29,305 nucleotides of DNA from XYB1-FULL-44-23 sp964441445 (GTDB lineage: Bacteria; Patescibacteriota; Microgenomatia; CAZETR01; Amesbacteraceae): contig CAYTYO010000008.1 of the NCBI GenBank assembly GCA_964441445.1, positions 1 to 29,305 on the forward strand, in the 5' to 3' direction. The notes under the pieces were generated by a model. That model worked only from the letters and a program-made list of their open reading frames with translations, had not been told where the DNA came from and did not search any database. Of this stretch, positions 7,501 through 15,911 are shown one piece after another. Within the stretch, counting starts at the first letter, position 1. Every line of letters begins with the position of its first letter. Made by a program: the position numbers and the translations under genes.

Positions 7501-7523
7501 CTCCCTTTTCACAACCGTGTCAA
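7495..7523 (-). promoter_or_regulatory. Sigma70-type promoter of the dcw operon
   Basis: On the minus strand a perfect -35 hexamer TTGACA (7523-7518) is followed, after 17 bases, by CATAGT (7500-7495), which matches TATAAT at four of six positions. Transcription would begin at about 7488, leaving a leader of only some 20 bases that consists of the second and third MraZ boxes. The -10 element lies within the first box, so bound MraZ should block polymerase. The 105-base gap from 7468 to 7572 holds this promoter and operator; I see no terminator for the upstream gene in it. The start point is inferred from spacing only. Confidence 0.75.
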
Positions 7524-7572
7524 GACAAAAGAAACACGAAAATAAGAACAATTAAGCTGAAGAAGAGAAGAA

Positions 7573-8079
7573 TTACTCTACAGGGGTGACGTCAATGGTT
7601 TTACCAGGGGAAACCGTAAACGGATAGGTCGCCGAATAAACCGAGTAACCATCAGTGTTGCGAAGTGTCAGTTCCATCAGCGCATTCTTAATATTTTCAT
7701 GGTAGGTGAACTTACCGCTGGATTCGCTCCCTAACAGTTGTTTATTTGTATATTCATTGGTGCCGGAGATCTGAGCTGATCCGCTAACTCCGGTTTGGAT
7801 GGAAGTCTTTTTAACAGTAGCATCGTAGATTAAATTGTACTCGAGCTGGGCAGCTTTAATGCTGGAAATTTTGACAGTAACGTAGTGGCCGTCAGGTGAG
7901 AAAGCCATTGACACTTTCGGCTGATCTTCGACGGAAAGTTGTTCAACTGCAGATGGAGTAGGAGTGGGTTCAGCTGCAGAGGGTGCTTTCGAGGAATTGG
8001 ACATGGATTTAAAGACTACAAAGCCGATTAAAACGAGAACTAAAACAATTACGGCCGGCAATATGGCTTTGAGTTGCAT
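7573..8079 (-). CDS. Membrane-anchored extracytoplasmic protein of unknown function
   Basis: I do not recognise this 168-residue protein. It has an N-terminal hydrophobic anchor (about residues 5-23), a Ser/Pro/Thr-rich linker that includes SAAEPTPTPSAVE (about 34-46), and a C-terminal domain rich in alternating hydrophobic and Thr/Ser residues, which suggests an immunoglobulin-like beta sandwich exposed outside the membrane. There is no lipobox Cys and no catalytic motif. The ATG lies 6 bases after the glyS stop, so it is probably co-transcribed with glyS and recO and is the last gene before the mraZ promoter. Possible roles are a surface or wall-associated structural protein; nothing in the sequence decides this. 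Confidence 0.8.
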   Translation of the reverse strand: MQLKAILPAVIVLVLVLIGFVVFKSMSNSSKAPSAAEPTPTPSAVEQLSVEDQPKVSMAFSPDGHYVTVKISSIKAAQLEYNLIYDATVKKTSIQTGVSGSAQISGTNEYTNKQLLGSESSGKFTYHENIKNALMELTLRNTDGYSVYSATYPFTVSPGKTIDVTPVE

Positions 8080-8085
8080 GTCTGA

Positions 8086-9339
8086 TTACTTTAGCTTGTT
8101 TACGAAAAAATTGTCAAGTTCGGTGATGGATATTCGCTGCTGTGAGGCCGTGTCCCGGTCTCTAACGGTCACCGCGTTGTCAGATAGAGTGTCAAAATCA
8201 ACGGTAATACACCAAGGTGTGCCAATTTCATCCTGGCTGTAATAACGCTTGCCGATATTACCCCTGTCATCCCAGGCTAATGACAAACTCAACTCCGTTT
8301 TTAAATGAAGATAAATTTCCCGAGCCTTCGCAACCAGATCCGGTTTATTCGCCAATAACGGAAAGACGGCGGCTTTGACTGGGGCTACTTGAGGATGAAG
8401 TTTCAGTACCTCCCGGTCACCTTCGACTGAATAGGCGTCAAGAAGCAGAAACAAAAAGGTCCGATCTACTCCGCCTGATGTTTCGACTATCCACGGAGTA
8501 ATACCTTCGAACGAAAGATCCCGACCCGAGAACTCGCTATGACGGCTAAGATCCCAATCCTGACGCCAGTGAATTCCTTCCATTTCCAGACCCTGATAGC
8601 GGATATCAAAAGCCTTTTTAGCATAATGGGCTAATTTCTCGTGCTGATAAAAAGACAAGTTTTCAGGATGGGTGAAAAGACGCGAATACCAATCCATGCG
8701 TTCCTGCTTCCAATATTCAAACCACTGATCCATTTCTTCCGGTCTAGTAAACCATTGCAGATCCCATTGTTCTAACTCGCGGAGGCGAAAAAGGAAGTTG
8801 CCGAAGGTTACTTCATTCCTAAAGGCTTTACCGATTTGGACAATCCCGAACGGAAGCTTAACGCGGGTTGAGTCGACTACATTTTTAAAGTTGAGATAAA
8901 TAGTCTGACAAGCCTCGCCTCTTAAATAGGTTTTTACTTTTTCGTTCTCAATAACGCCGAGCTCTGTCGGAACTAAGGTATTAAAATTTTTGGGCTCAGT
9001 CAGGGGACCACCACAGTCAGGACAAACTTCTGATGAAATATCATCGGCTTTAAAGCGGTGGTGACATTTTTTACATTCAGTCAGCGGATCAACAAAACTG
9101 TTAACATGACCGCTAGCTTCCCAAACCTTGGGATGGGTGATAATGGCTCCGTCTAAACCGACAATGTTCTCGTGATCAAGAGTCATTGATTTCCACCAGA
9201 GTTTTTTAAGATTATTTTTCATCTCCACGCCCAGTGGTCCATAATCATAAATTCCGCCTATACCACCGTAAATTTCAGATCCGGGAAAAACAAACCCCCT
9301 TCGTTTAGCTAATGAAACTATCTTTTCCATCGTGTCCAT
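8086..9339 (-). CDS. glyS: Glycyl-tRNA synthetase, dimeric (alpha2) type
   Basis: This cytosolic class II aminoacyl-tRNA synthetase charges tRNA-Gly. It is the single-chain GlyRS found in eukaryotes, archaea and many bacteria, not the alpha/beta heterotetramer. The N-terminus contains RRGFVFPGSEIYGG and the YDYGPLG signature. A zinc-ribbon insert has Cys at 89, 92, 106 and 109. Motif 2 begins FRNE (173-176), and motif 3 is GVDRTFLFLLLDAY. A C-terminal anticodon-binding domain starts near HPQVAPVKAAVFPL and includes a typical GTPWCITVDF strand. At 417 residues it is shorter than the usual 460-500. Motif 2 continues REL-EQWDLQWF where related enzymes have REFxQxEIEYF. The ATG at 9339 is used; a second Met four codons in is possible. 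The gap to recO is 20 bases. Confidence 0.95.
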   Translation of the reverse strand: MDTMEKIVSLAKRRGFVFPGSEIYGGIGGIYDYGPLGVEMKNNLKKLWWKSMTLDHENIVGLDGAIITHPKVWEASGHVNSFVDPLTECKKCHHRFKADDISSEVCPDCGGPLTEPKNFNTLVPTELGVIENEKVKTYLRGEACQTIYLNFKNVVDSTRVKLPFGIVQIGKAFRNEVTFGNFLFRLRELEQWDLQWFTRPEEMDQWFEYWKQERMDWYSRLFTHPENLSFYQHEKLAHYAKKAFDIRYQGLEMEGIHWRQDWDLSRHSEFSGRDLSFEGITPWIVETSGGVDRTFLFLLLDAYSVEGDREVLKLHPQVAPVKAAVFPLLANKPDLVAKAREIYLHLKTELSLSLAWDDRGNIGKRYYSQDEIGTPWCITVDFDTLSDNAVTVRDRDTASQQRISITELDNFFVNKLK

Positions 9340-9359
9340 AGCAATGTTATTTTACCACC

Positions 9360-9947
9360 CTAGCGGTCTTTAACATGATGTATAACTGTATGGTCAGTGA
9401 CAGGTTTTTTATAGCGGAGTAATTTAGGGGAATGGAATTTTTGGTTGGTAATAGATTCGATTAACGAATAGATATCCCCGGAATAAGTTTTGTCTTCGGG
9501 CCAAAATCCGAGAATGACCAGCAGGTGCAGCAGAAAGTCTGATGTTTGAGATTGCCAGTCATCGGAAAAAGTTGAAATGGAATTTAGATAGTCCGAGAGA
9601 AGATCAAAAACTTCCGGATGAGCTTCCCATTCCGGAGTTAAACGGTCTACGGCTTCACAGATCTGATAGGCTAAGTTTACGCGTCCAAATTGGCCCTTCC
9701 AGACAGAGTGGGAATCGATAAGTTCAACTTCGGTGAGGACAAAAGACTGACCCCGACCGGAGACGGCTGAACCTTTAATGAGATTAAACAATTCCAGTGA
9801 GCCTGCCCGACGAGAAGTTATTTTGCGGATACCGGCTGCTTTAAGAGTTATTTTGCCTAACTGCCGAGAAAAGAGGGTTATATATTTATCTGCTTCACCA
9901 CTATTGCGCCTATTGATGACTACACCGGTGAAATTAAACTTCTTCAC
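9360..9947 (-). CDS. recO: RecO, recombination mediator, short form
   Basis: RecO helps load RecA onto SSB-coated DNA in the RecFOR pathway. The N-terminal OB-fold is clear: FTGVVINRRNSGEADKYITL, then a strand with GKITLKAAGIRK, as in the family. The central helical region with AYQICEAVDRLTPEWE (about 93-108) also matches. At 195 residues it is shorter than the usual 230-250 and has only one Cys, so the C-terminal Cys4 zinc finger of many RecO proteins is missing. The start codon is GTG at 9947, located 2 bases after the stop of the DUF4012 gene. The next gene is glyS, and recO-glyS adjacency is seen in many bacteria. Confidence 0.85.
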   Translation of the reverse strand: MKKFNFTGVVINRRNSGEADKYITLFSRQLGKITLKAAGIRKITSRRAGSLELFNLIKGSAVSGRGQSFVLTEVELIDSHSVWKGQFGRVNLAYQICEAVDRLTPEWEAHPEVFDLLSDYLNSISTFSDDWQSQTSDFLLHLLVILGFWPEDKTYSGDIYSLIESITNQKFHSPKLLRYKKPVTDHTVIHHVKDR

Positions 9948-9949
9948 CG

Positions 9950-11944
9950 CTAGTAGGCTACGGTTACCTCAGTATCTTTATCTAGGATTATTTCAGGTTG
10001 TTTCCGATTGTTAACCGTGATGTCATAAGGGAAATTTTTAGTGCCACCCTGTTTTTGTATTAAAAGCCGGTACGGGCCAGACGCTTTGTATCCGGATTTG
10101 TACTTTAAAGTAATGGGTTTGTTGTTTAAGGGGGCGAGTGTGAAGAAGCCTTCCACCACAGTTTTACCGAGGTCAGTGCCGGTTGCCTGGCCGGTTTCAA
10201 AACCTTTGGCTTCAATTAGTTCACTTCCGGCTGGGAGGTAAACTCGAAGCCAGTCGCGAAAAATCCCGTTCAGTTTGAGATTAGTTTTGGCGTCGACAAA
10301 ATACTCCTGAGGATTTTTGTAAGTTAAGGTCAGAGTGTTGGTGACTGTGCCATCAGAGGCAATTTCCGCTTTGAGGTCGGCTGAATAGGTCACCCAGGTA
10401 TTGGTCTTGGCTCCGGCAAAGTTAGTATCAACGACAAAAATATAATCACCGGCAAAATCCCTTACTCTGCCGGCCATGTTAAAGCTTTCAACGGCAGCTT
10501 GAGCCTTTTCGTTTATAAGATAAAACTGAACGTGTTTTTCGGCGATTAAATTGATGCCGGTTTTAAAAATGTCACCCATTTTTGATTTGGGCTGACCCAT
10601 TACTTCCGACAAAATGGAGTACATCATCGGACCGATAAAAGATTTTCGTTGACCATAGTTTTCCGGAGCGGAGATAATCCGGCCGCTGACGCTGTCCCAA
10701 ATAACGGGACCTTCGACGTCTGCATACAGTTCTAATGCATAAAATGCCTGAGGACAGTTACATGTCGGGTCAATGTCGGCGGAAAAGTTGCCGTAGCCGG
10801 GAACTCCGATTTTCCCGGTTATTTTTAGCAGATCCACTAATACTTTTGTGTCTAAGGTGATTATGCCGTCGACTTCCGGTGATTTGGTTGACTTGTAGTG
10901 GGGATAGAAAGTGTCCATAGACACCTTGAGATCAGGTGAGAGATTCATATCACGCATATTCCAATACGGAACTTTAGGTAAGTATTTAAGAATTGGTTCC
11001 GGAGCGGGAATATTTTTTGTAAATTTGTCGTCCAGTGCGTAAATATCGTCGGAGTCCAAAATCGAGAGTTTGCCTTTCGAAATTCTCACTAAGGCGTAAG
11101 CAGTCATGAACCCCCCTGTCGGACGCAACTCCGCATCATTCTGCATGATCACTAAATATTTGCGGGGGGAGTCGATACCCAGCATATAGGGAGCTGACTC
11201 TAACAGCGGGCGGGCGTCGTTAGTGAGTGTGGCGGCTTGATCTAATAACGCAATTCCATTTTGAATTTGTTGTCTTAAAGCAATTCCACGAAAGTTTTCC
11301 GGGTAACGGCGCGGGTCAATTGTGTCAACCTGGTTTTTGGCCAATTCAAGATGTTTACCGATATCTTCCAGTTGAGGCTGAAGTTTTTCAAGTGTATTGA
11401 TGAGAAAATATATCCTGTCTTCAGCTGTTTTTGAACCATCTCCACCCTGATCCAGTCCTTTTAGACCCAAGATGTCAGCATATGGGGCGATGGCATTTAT
11501 GGATAAGTCGGCCGCAGCTAAAATCTCTTTTCCGGCTGAAATTCCCGATATTCCGTCAGAGTAGTAGTTTTTAGCAATGGGTAGATTTTTAGCCCACCTA
11601 AAAGCATTGAAATCATTTTCTATTATGTCAATCTGACTTTTTACTTTGCCCATTTGGTCTCGGACACCGCCAATATTTTGATCTTTCAAAAGAACCAGAG
11701 TTTCACCACCTAATGTCTGTAAAACATTTACTGAAGCCATCATTTTTTTGGCGGGATGCAGGACGAGAAGAAAACCTAATATTCCAACAATAACCAGTGT
11801 GAGGAAAAAAATTCCTAGTACAGTTATCAATAATTTAGTTTTTGGTTTTTTTCGCATTGTTGGTGAATTGATAGGCGTGTCTTCTAGCGTCACTTCATCA
11901 AATTGTTTAAGAATGGATGATTCTTCTGGCAGGATTTCGGTCAT
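9950..11944 (-). CDS. DUF4012-family membrane protein linked to surface-glycan genes
   Basis: The 664-residue protein has a cytoplasmic N-terminus (1-36), one membrane helix (about 37-62), a long helical extracytoplasmic stalk (about 65-250), and then the DUF4012 core. The core begins YLVIMQNDAELRPTGGFM (263-280), followed by the downstream block NMRDMNLSPDLKVS (329-342) and VDGIITLDTKVLVDLLKITG (358-377). A C-terminal beta-rich part with YKNPQEYFVD follows. DUF4012 has no established biochemical function that I know of; it is common in CPR bacteria and Actinobacteria beside polysaccharide genes. Here it directly follows the phosphoglycosyl transferase with a 6-base gap, which suggests a job outside the membrane on the finished or growing glycan. 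A polymer ligase or attachment role is inference only. Confidence 0.85.
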   Translation of the reverse strand: MTEILPEESSILKQFDEVTLEDTPINSPTMRKKPKTKLLITVLGIFFLTLVIVGILGFLLVLHPAKKMMASVNVLQTLGGETLVLLKDQNIGGVRDQMGKVKSQIDIIENDFNAFRWAKNLPIAKNYYSDGISGISAGKEILAAADLSINAIAPYADILGLKGLDQGGDGSKTAEDRIYFLINTLEKLQPQLEDIGKHLELAKNQVDTIDPRRYPENFRGIALRQQIQNGIALLDQAATLTNDARPLLESAPYMLGIDSPRKYLVIMQNDAELRPTGGFMTAYALVRISKGKLSILDSDDIYALDDKFTKNIPAPEPILKYLPKVPYWNMRDMNLSPDLKVSMDTFYPHYKSTKSPEVDGIITLDTKVLVDLLKITGKIGVPGYGNFSADIDPTCNCPQAFYALELYADVEGPVIWDSVSGRIISAPENYGQRKSFIGPMMYSILSEVMGQPKSKMGDIFKTGINLIAEKHVQFYLINEKAQAAVESFNMAGRVRDFAGDYIFVVDTNFAGAKTNTWVTYSADLKAEIASDGTVTNTLTLTYKNPQEYFVDAKTNLKLNGIFRDWLRVYLPAGSELIEAKGFETGQATGTDLGKTVVEGFFTLAPLNNKPITLKYKSGYKASGPYRLLIQKQGGTKNFPYDITVNNRKQPEIILDKDTEVTVAY

Positions 11945-11950
11945 AGAATT

Positions 11951-12592
11951 TTAGTAAGCACCCTTTCCGGACAAGACTGCCACGGGGGTAAGTAAGAGAA
12001 TTCTAAGATCATACCATAGTGAAACATTCTTCGCGTAATCCGCATCCATTTCTATGCGTTTATCAAAGTTAATCTCGCTTCGCCCCGAGACTTGCCACTT
12101 CCCTGTAATTCCCGGTCGGACAGATAAAGCCATTTTTACCAAATCTTTTGTCTGAGGATATTTACGCTGTTGGCTATCCAATTCTTCTTCGTAATAAGGT
12201 CTCGGGCCGATTAAACTCATTTCTCCACGCAAGACGTTTACAAGCTGAGGGAATTCATCAATTGAATACTTGCGAATGATCTTTCCCACCTTGGTAACCC
12301 GGGGATCGTCATATAACTTGTAACTGTTTTTTTTAAGACTCTCGTAATACTTGGCGTATTTAGGATCAATTCTTAAAATTGTGTGAGCGTTTGGAATCAT
12401 GGAACGGAATTTGTAGGCATAGAAAAGACGACCATTTTTGCCAACACGCTTTGGAGTATCCGCGAATACCGGACCAGCTGGTGACTCAAGTTTGATTGCG
12501 ATGGCTGTGAGAATACAAACAGGAAAAAGAATTATCCCCAGTATTACTGCCAAAAAAATGTCCATAATTCTTTTTACCTCAATGTATGGCAT
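11951..12592 (-). CDS. Monotopic phosphoglycosyl transferase (bacterial sugar transferase)
   Basis: This enzyme starts a lipid-linked glycan by moving a sugar phosphate from a nucleotide sugar to undecaprenyl phosphate. The 213 residues match the small PglC/WbaP catalytic domain. There is a re-entrant hydrophobic helix (about 8-34), then SPAGPVFADTPKRVG, KFRSM (61-65), the catalytic Asp112-Glu113 in YSIDEFPQLVNVLRGEMSL, IGPRP (128-132), and RPGITGKWQVSGRS (159-172). It lacks the four-helix N-terminal part of WbaP/WcaJ. The gene lies between manC (24-base gap) and the DUF4012 gene. The first sugar cannot be read from the sequence. No Shine-Dalgarno site is visible before the ATG. Confidence 0.93.
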   Translation of the reverse strand: MPYIEVKRIMDIFLAVILGIILFPVCILTAIAIKLESPAGPVFADTPKRVGKNGRLFYAYKFRSMIPNAHTILRIDPKYAKYYESLKKNSYKLYDDPRVTKVGKIIRKYSIDEFPQLVNVLRGEMSLIGPRPYYEEELDSQQRKYPQTKDLVKMALSVRPGITGKWQVSGRSEINFDKRIEMDADYAKNVSLWYDLRILLLTPVAVLSGKGAY

Positions 12593-12616
12593 TTATTTGT
12601 GATAGTTTTTAAAAAG

Positions 12617-13717
12617 TTACAGATATTCAGTTAATCCGGCGTCTTTAAGAGATTGAACCACTTGTTTTACTCCTTGGGCCTCATCTTTCGGGCAGATTAA
12701 AAGAGCATCCGGTGTGTCAATTATTAACATGTCTTCAAGCCCTACTGTAGCAATGATTTTTTTGTCCAGGAAAAGGAGATTATTTTTTGAGTTAATACCT
12801 ATATATTTACCCCGGCCATGCGGTCCTTCAATTACATTACCGAGTTTATCTTTATCCAAATTATTGTAAACTTCTTTCCAATCGCCGATGTCGGTCCAAT
12901 TAAATTCAGCTGGTATACAGACAAACTTACGTAAATGTTCGGCCACGGCATAGTCGACGGCGATTGAGGGAGACATTTGGAAGGTCATCTGTAATGTTTC
13001 TCTTTCCCGTGATGTGCCCCAATCGGCGAGGAGTTTTGGAAGTTGCGAGTAGACTTTAGGCGAAAATTTATTGAGTAAGTCAAAAAATAGTTGGGCTTTA
13101 AAGACAAAAAGATTAGTGTTCCAATAGTATTCTCCACTTTTCGTATATTTCTCGGCCAATGGTAAAGGTGGTTTTTCAACAAACTTTTCACCTAAGAGCA
13201 CATCGTCTATTTGAGGGTGTTTTTTTCTGGCACGAATATGGCCTAAACCAGGATGAGGAAAGCGGGGCTTTATCCCAATGGTGACAAATTCATTTGATTC
13301 ATATGCTACTTTAGCCGCTTTTTTTACTTGTCGAACAAAAATATCCAGGGGGCTGATCAAATGATCAGAGGCCATATTGACAATAACCGCATCGGGATCA
13401 TGTTTTAGGGCAGGAATGCACGCAGCCCCCATAGCTAATGCCGTATCCCTGCGCATGGGTTCGCCAATAAAGTTTTCTGCCGGAACTTTCGAAGCCAATG
13501 AACGGACAAGTTTCAAATACTTGGCGGCGGTAGAAACCACAACATGGTCTGGATTGACGATTTTATATGCTCTTTCCAAAGTTATTTCGAACAACGACTT
13601 TCCGCCAAATAGTTTGGCAAACTGCTTCGGATATTCTTCGCGGGATTGTGGCCAAAGGCGTGTGCCTCCCCCACCCGCAAGAATTATGACATAGATATGT
13701 TGCTGTACTTCTGCCAT
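12617..13717 (-). CDS. manC: Mannose-1-phosphate guanylyltransferase (GDP-mannose synthesis)
   Basis: This cytosolic nucleotidyltransferase makes GDP-mannose from GTP and mannose-1-phosphate. The N-terminal nucleotide-binding motif is ILAGGGGTRLWPQSREEYPK (12-31). Other family blocks are VNMASDHLI, FVEKPPLPLAEKY, the YYWNTNLFVFKA strand and FNWTDIGDW. At 366 residues it is the monofunctional form, without the phosphomannose-isomerase domain of long ManC proteins. The start overlaps the upstream glycosyltransferase by 34 bases; no later ATG, GTG or TTG precedes the nucleotide loop, so the overlap is probably real. Its presence implies a mannose-derived sugar in the glycan. Enzymes making mannose-1-phosphate are not in the window. 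Confidence 0.94.
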   Translation of the reverse strand: MAEVQQHIYVIILAGGGGTRLWPQSREEYPKQFAKLFGGKSLFEITLERAYKIVNPDHVVVSTAAKYLKLVRSLASKVPAENFIGEPMRRDTALAMGAACIPALKHDPDAVIVNMASDHLISPLDIFVRQVKKAAKVAYESNEFVTIGIKPRFPHPGLGHIRARKKHPQIDDVLLGEKFVEKPPLPLAEKYTKSGEYYWNTNLFVFKAQLFFDLLNKFSPKVYSQLPKLLADWGTSRERETLQMTFQMSPSIAVDYAVAEHLRKFVCIPAEFNWTDIGDWKEVYNNLDKDKLGNVIEGPHGRGKYIGINSKNNLLFLDKKIIATVGLEDMLIIDTPDALLICPKDEAQGVKQVVQSLKDAGLTEYL

Positions 13718-14829
13718 TCGTTTGTAAATACTTTAACAAATTCCCTGTTAAAACGCTCGAGGGAAAATTTTTCCGCATGTCTAATAATGTCCTGTGAATT
13801 AAACTTTTTATCGTCAAACGATTTTATTGCCCTGACCAGAGAGGCAACAGAATCGTCGTCAATCAACATGCCGGTTTTATTATTAATAACCGTTTCAGAA
13901 GTGCCGCCACGATTTAAAGCAATAACCGGTTTTCCGGCAGCTTGGGCTTCGACAGGAACGATCCCAAAATCTTCCTCATGAAAAAATACTAAAGCGCGGC
14001 AATCATGATATAGGGAGGTGAGTTCCGCATCGGTAACCTGACCTAAAAATCTGACAGTAGGTCCGGCAGATTGCCGTAATTTTTGTTCGAACGAACCGAT
14101 ACCAAGTGAGGAACTACCTGATCCGGCAACCACCAGAGGAAGATTTGCTTCGGTAAACGCGGCAACTATTACGTCTGCCCTTTTATAGGGAACAAGTCGG
14201 CCGACATAAAGAAAGAATGATCCCGGTGTTACTTTTTTTGTGGGTTTAAACTCGGAGACGGATACCGGAGGATAAACCATGCCACTTTCAAGATCGTAAA
14301 AACTTTTTACGCGTTTGCGAACTGTTTGTGAAATTGAGACAAAGGCATCAGGCCTATGTGAAGCAACTTTGTCCCAAAACTTTAAATATTTAAATGCGGG
14401 CTTCGAAATAAATTTCAATACCGGACCTAATTGTTCTAGATATTCCCGGTTATGACTCCATAGGTATCTGGTTGGTGTCAGACAATAACAAAGATGAAAG
14501 GTGCCGGGAGTGGTTACTATCCCCTTGGCATCGGAACTGGTAACAGAAATTACGGCATCATATTGGGAAAACGTAAATGTTTCGAATGCCAGTGGGGTTA
14601 AAAACGGAACAAATTCATGGTGCCTGGAGACAAAAGGGATTTTTTGTAAAAAAGAGGTTATTACCCGGGGAAATACTTCCGCCCATTTTGCGCGACCCGG
14701 GTCATACACAGATGTGTAGAGCGGGGCATCCGGAAAAAGCGAGTGGAGGGCCAGAAGTACTCTTTCCGCCCCACCCCATTTGTTAACGTGATCGTAAACT
14801 AGTGCAATATTTTTTGGTATTCGCTCCAT
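13684..14829 (-). CDS. GT4 glycosyltransferase, WbaZ-like (probable mannosyltransferase)
   Basis: This is a retaining GT-B enzyme of 381 residues acting at the cytoplasmic face of the membrane. The N-terminal VYDHVNKWGGAERVL (11-25), the LFPDAPLYTSVYD block and the CLTPTRYLWSH segment match the WbaZ-like branch of GT4, whose characterised members are mannosyltransferases. The donor domain includes FLYVGRLVPYKRADVI and an E-x7-E motif within EEDFGIVPVEAQAAGKPVIA. It overlaps manC by 34 bases and the upstream GT4 gene by 31 bases. Direct linkage to manC supports GDP-mannose as donor, but this is inferred from subfamily and neighbourhood. Confidence 0.88.
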   Translation of the reverse strand: MERIPKNIALVYDHVNKWGGAERVLLALHSLFPDAPLYTSVYDPGRAKWAEVFPRVITSFLQKIPFVSRHHEFVPFLTPLAFETFTFSQYDAVISVTSSDAKGIVTTPGTFHLCYCLTPTRYLWSHNREYLEQLGPVLKFISKPAFKYLKFWDKVASHRPDAFVSISQTVRKRVKSFYDLESGMVYPPVSVSEFKPTKKVTPGSFFLYVGRLVPYKRADVIVAAFTEANLPLVVAGSGSSSLGIGSFEQKLRQSAGPTVRFLGQVTDAELTSLYHDCRALVFFHEEDFGIVPVEAQAAGKPVIALNRGGTSETVINNKTGMLIDDDSVASLVRAIKSFDDKKFNSQDIIRHAEKFSLERFNREFVKVFTNEWQKYSNISMS

Positions 14830-15896
14830 GTTTCTTTTGCCATTTTAGACCATGAATAGGTCTTTACCAGTTCGTAACCTTTAGTAACAAAAGTAGCTCT
14901 TAGATTTTTGTCCGAAATAAGCAATTGAATTTTTTCCTTGAGGTCCTTGGCGTCGTGAGGTGCAAAATACAATGCCGCGTCTTTGTAAATTTCAGGCAGG
15001 CATGAGGCCTTGGCTGCAACAACAGGCAATCCGACAGACATGGCTTCCAATCCGGGAAGACCAAAGCCTTCAATAAGGGAAGGAAAGACGTACATGCTGG
15101 CCTTGGAATATAAACCGGCAAGTTCGGCATCATTTAGTCTGCCTAAGAAAAAAACATCTTTTTCAAGATTGTAGGAGCGGACTTGTTTTTCCAAACGGAC
15201 GGAAAAAACCGATTTAGCAGAGACAAATGCAAGTTTCACTTTGCCGCGTAATAATTTGATCGCCTGCAGTAAGACCGGAATATTCTTATGCGGATATACA
15301 TTTCCGGTATGAACAACAAATGGGACAGGCACCGTAAATGTTTTTGACGATGGCATCGGCTTGAAGTCTGGATCAACGCCTTCATACGTGACGACAATAT
15401 GTTTTTTGTCCAGGTGATAGTCTCTGGCAAGGATTTCCTGCCAATATTTTGCCGGGACCAGTATTTTTGTCGATCTGCGGATTGCCGCGTTCAGGACAAA
15501 TTGGTAGCCCACATAATTTATCCAGTAAAAAAAAGGGTTACGCGTAGTCGTATCACTGCCTTTGGAATAGTTTTTAATCAAATCATGAATCGTGATTATC
15601 ATCCGTCCCGGCCAAAACACAGGGATACTGAAGTGGGGAACATGTAGCAGGTCAGGTCTGATTGAAAACCATAAAAGAAGCATTTCTAATTGGGAAAACG
15701 GATTGTAAGGGTGCAATCTGGCAATATGTTTTTTGAATCCTGCCAATCGGGCGTCTGTGTAATCTTCCGGTGAAACTATTAGTTCGACTTGCGTCTCTTT
15801 ATCCGTCGGCAAATATCTGATGAGATTTGCGACATACCGGCCGATGCCGGTGTGTTTGATGCCGTAAAGCCGGCTATCTATGCATAATTTCTTCAT
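14799..15896 (-). CDS. GT4 glycosyltransferase, MtfB-like
   Basis: This 365-residue GT-B retaining glycosyltransferase begins CIDSRLYGIKHTGIGRYVANL, the acceptor-side signature of the MtfB-like GT4 group, which contains mannosyltransferases. The donor domain has VVHTGNVYPHKNIPVLLQAI, FLGRLNDAELAGLY and the intact E-x7-E motif in EGFGLPGLEAMSVGLPVV. It would transfer one sugar to the lipid-linked glycan in the cytoplasm. Downstream it overlaps the WbaZ-like gene by 31 bases; upstream there are 15 bases to the GT2 gene. Donor and linkage cannot be deduced. Confidence 0.88.
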   Translation of the reverse strand: MKKLCIDSRLYGIKHTGIGRYVANLIRYLPTDKETQVELIVSPEDYTDARLAGFKKHIARLHPYNPFSQLEMLLLWFSIRPDLLHVPHFSIPVFWPGRMIITIHDLIKNYSKGSDTTTRNPFFYWINYVGYQFVLNAAIRRSTKILVPAKYWQEILARDYHLDKKHIVVTYEGVDPDFKPMPSSKTFTVPVPFVVHTGNVYPHKNIPVLLQAIKLLRGKVKLAFVSAKSVFSVRLEKQVRSYNLEKDVFFLGRLNDAELAGLYSKASMYVFPSLIEGFGLPGLEAMSVGLPVVAAKASCLPEIYKDAALYFAPHDAKDLKEKIQLLISDKNLRATFVTKGYELVKTYSWSKMAKETWSEYQKILH

Positions 15897-15911
15897 AAAA
15901 TACGGGCTACA

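Noticed and set aside
7468..7551. N-terminal extension of mraZ by 28 codons
   Set aside because: It would translate the promoter and the three operator repeats, and the known MraZ N-terminus begins at the internal ATG at 7467.
12593..12616. Possible promoter in the A/T-rich gap before the phosphoglycosyl transferase gene
   Set aside because: Only 24 bases are available, with no good -35/-10 pair at proper spacing; the A/T richness alone is not enough.
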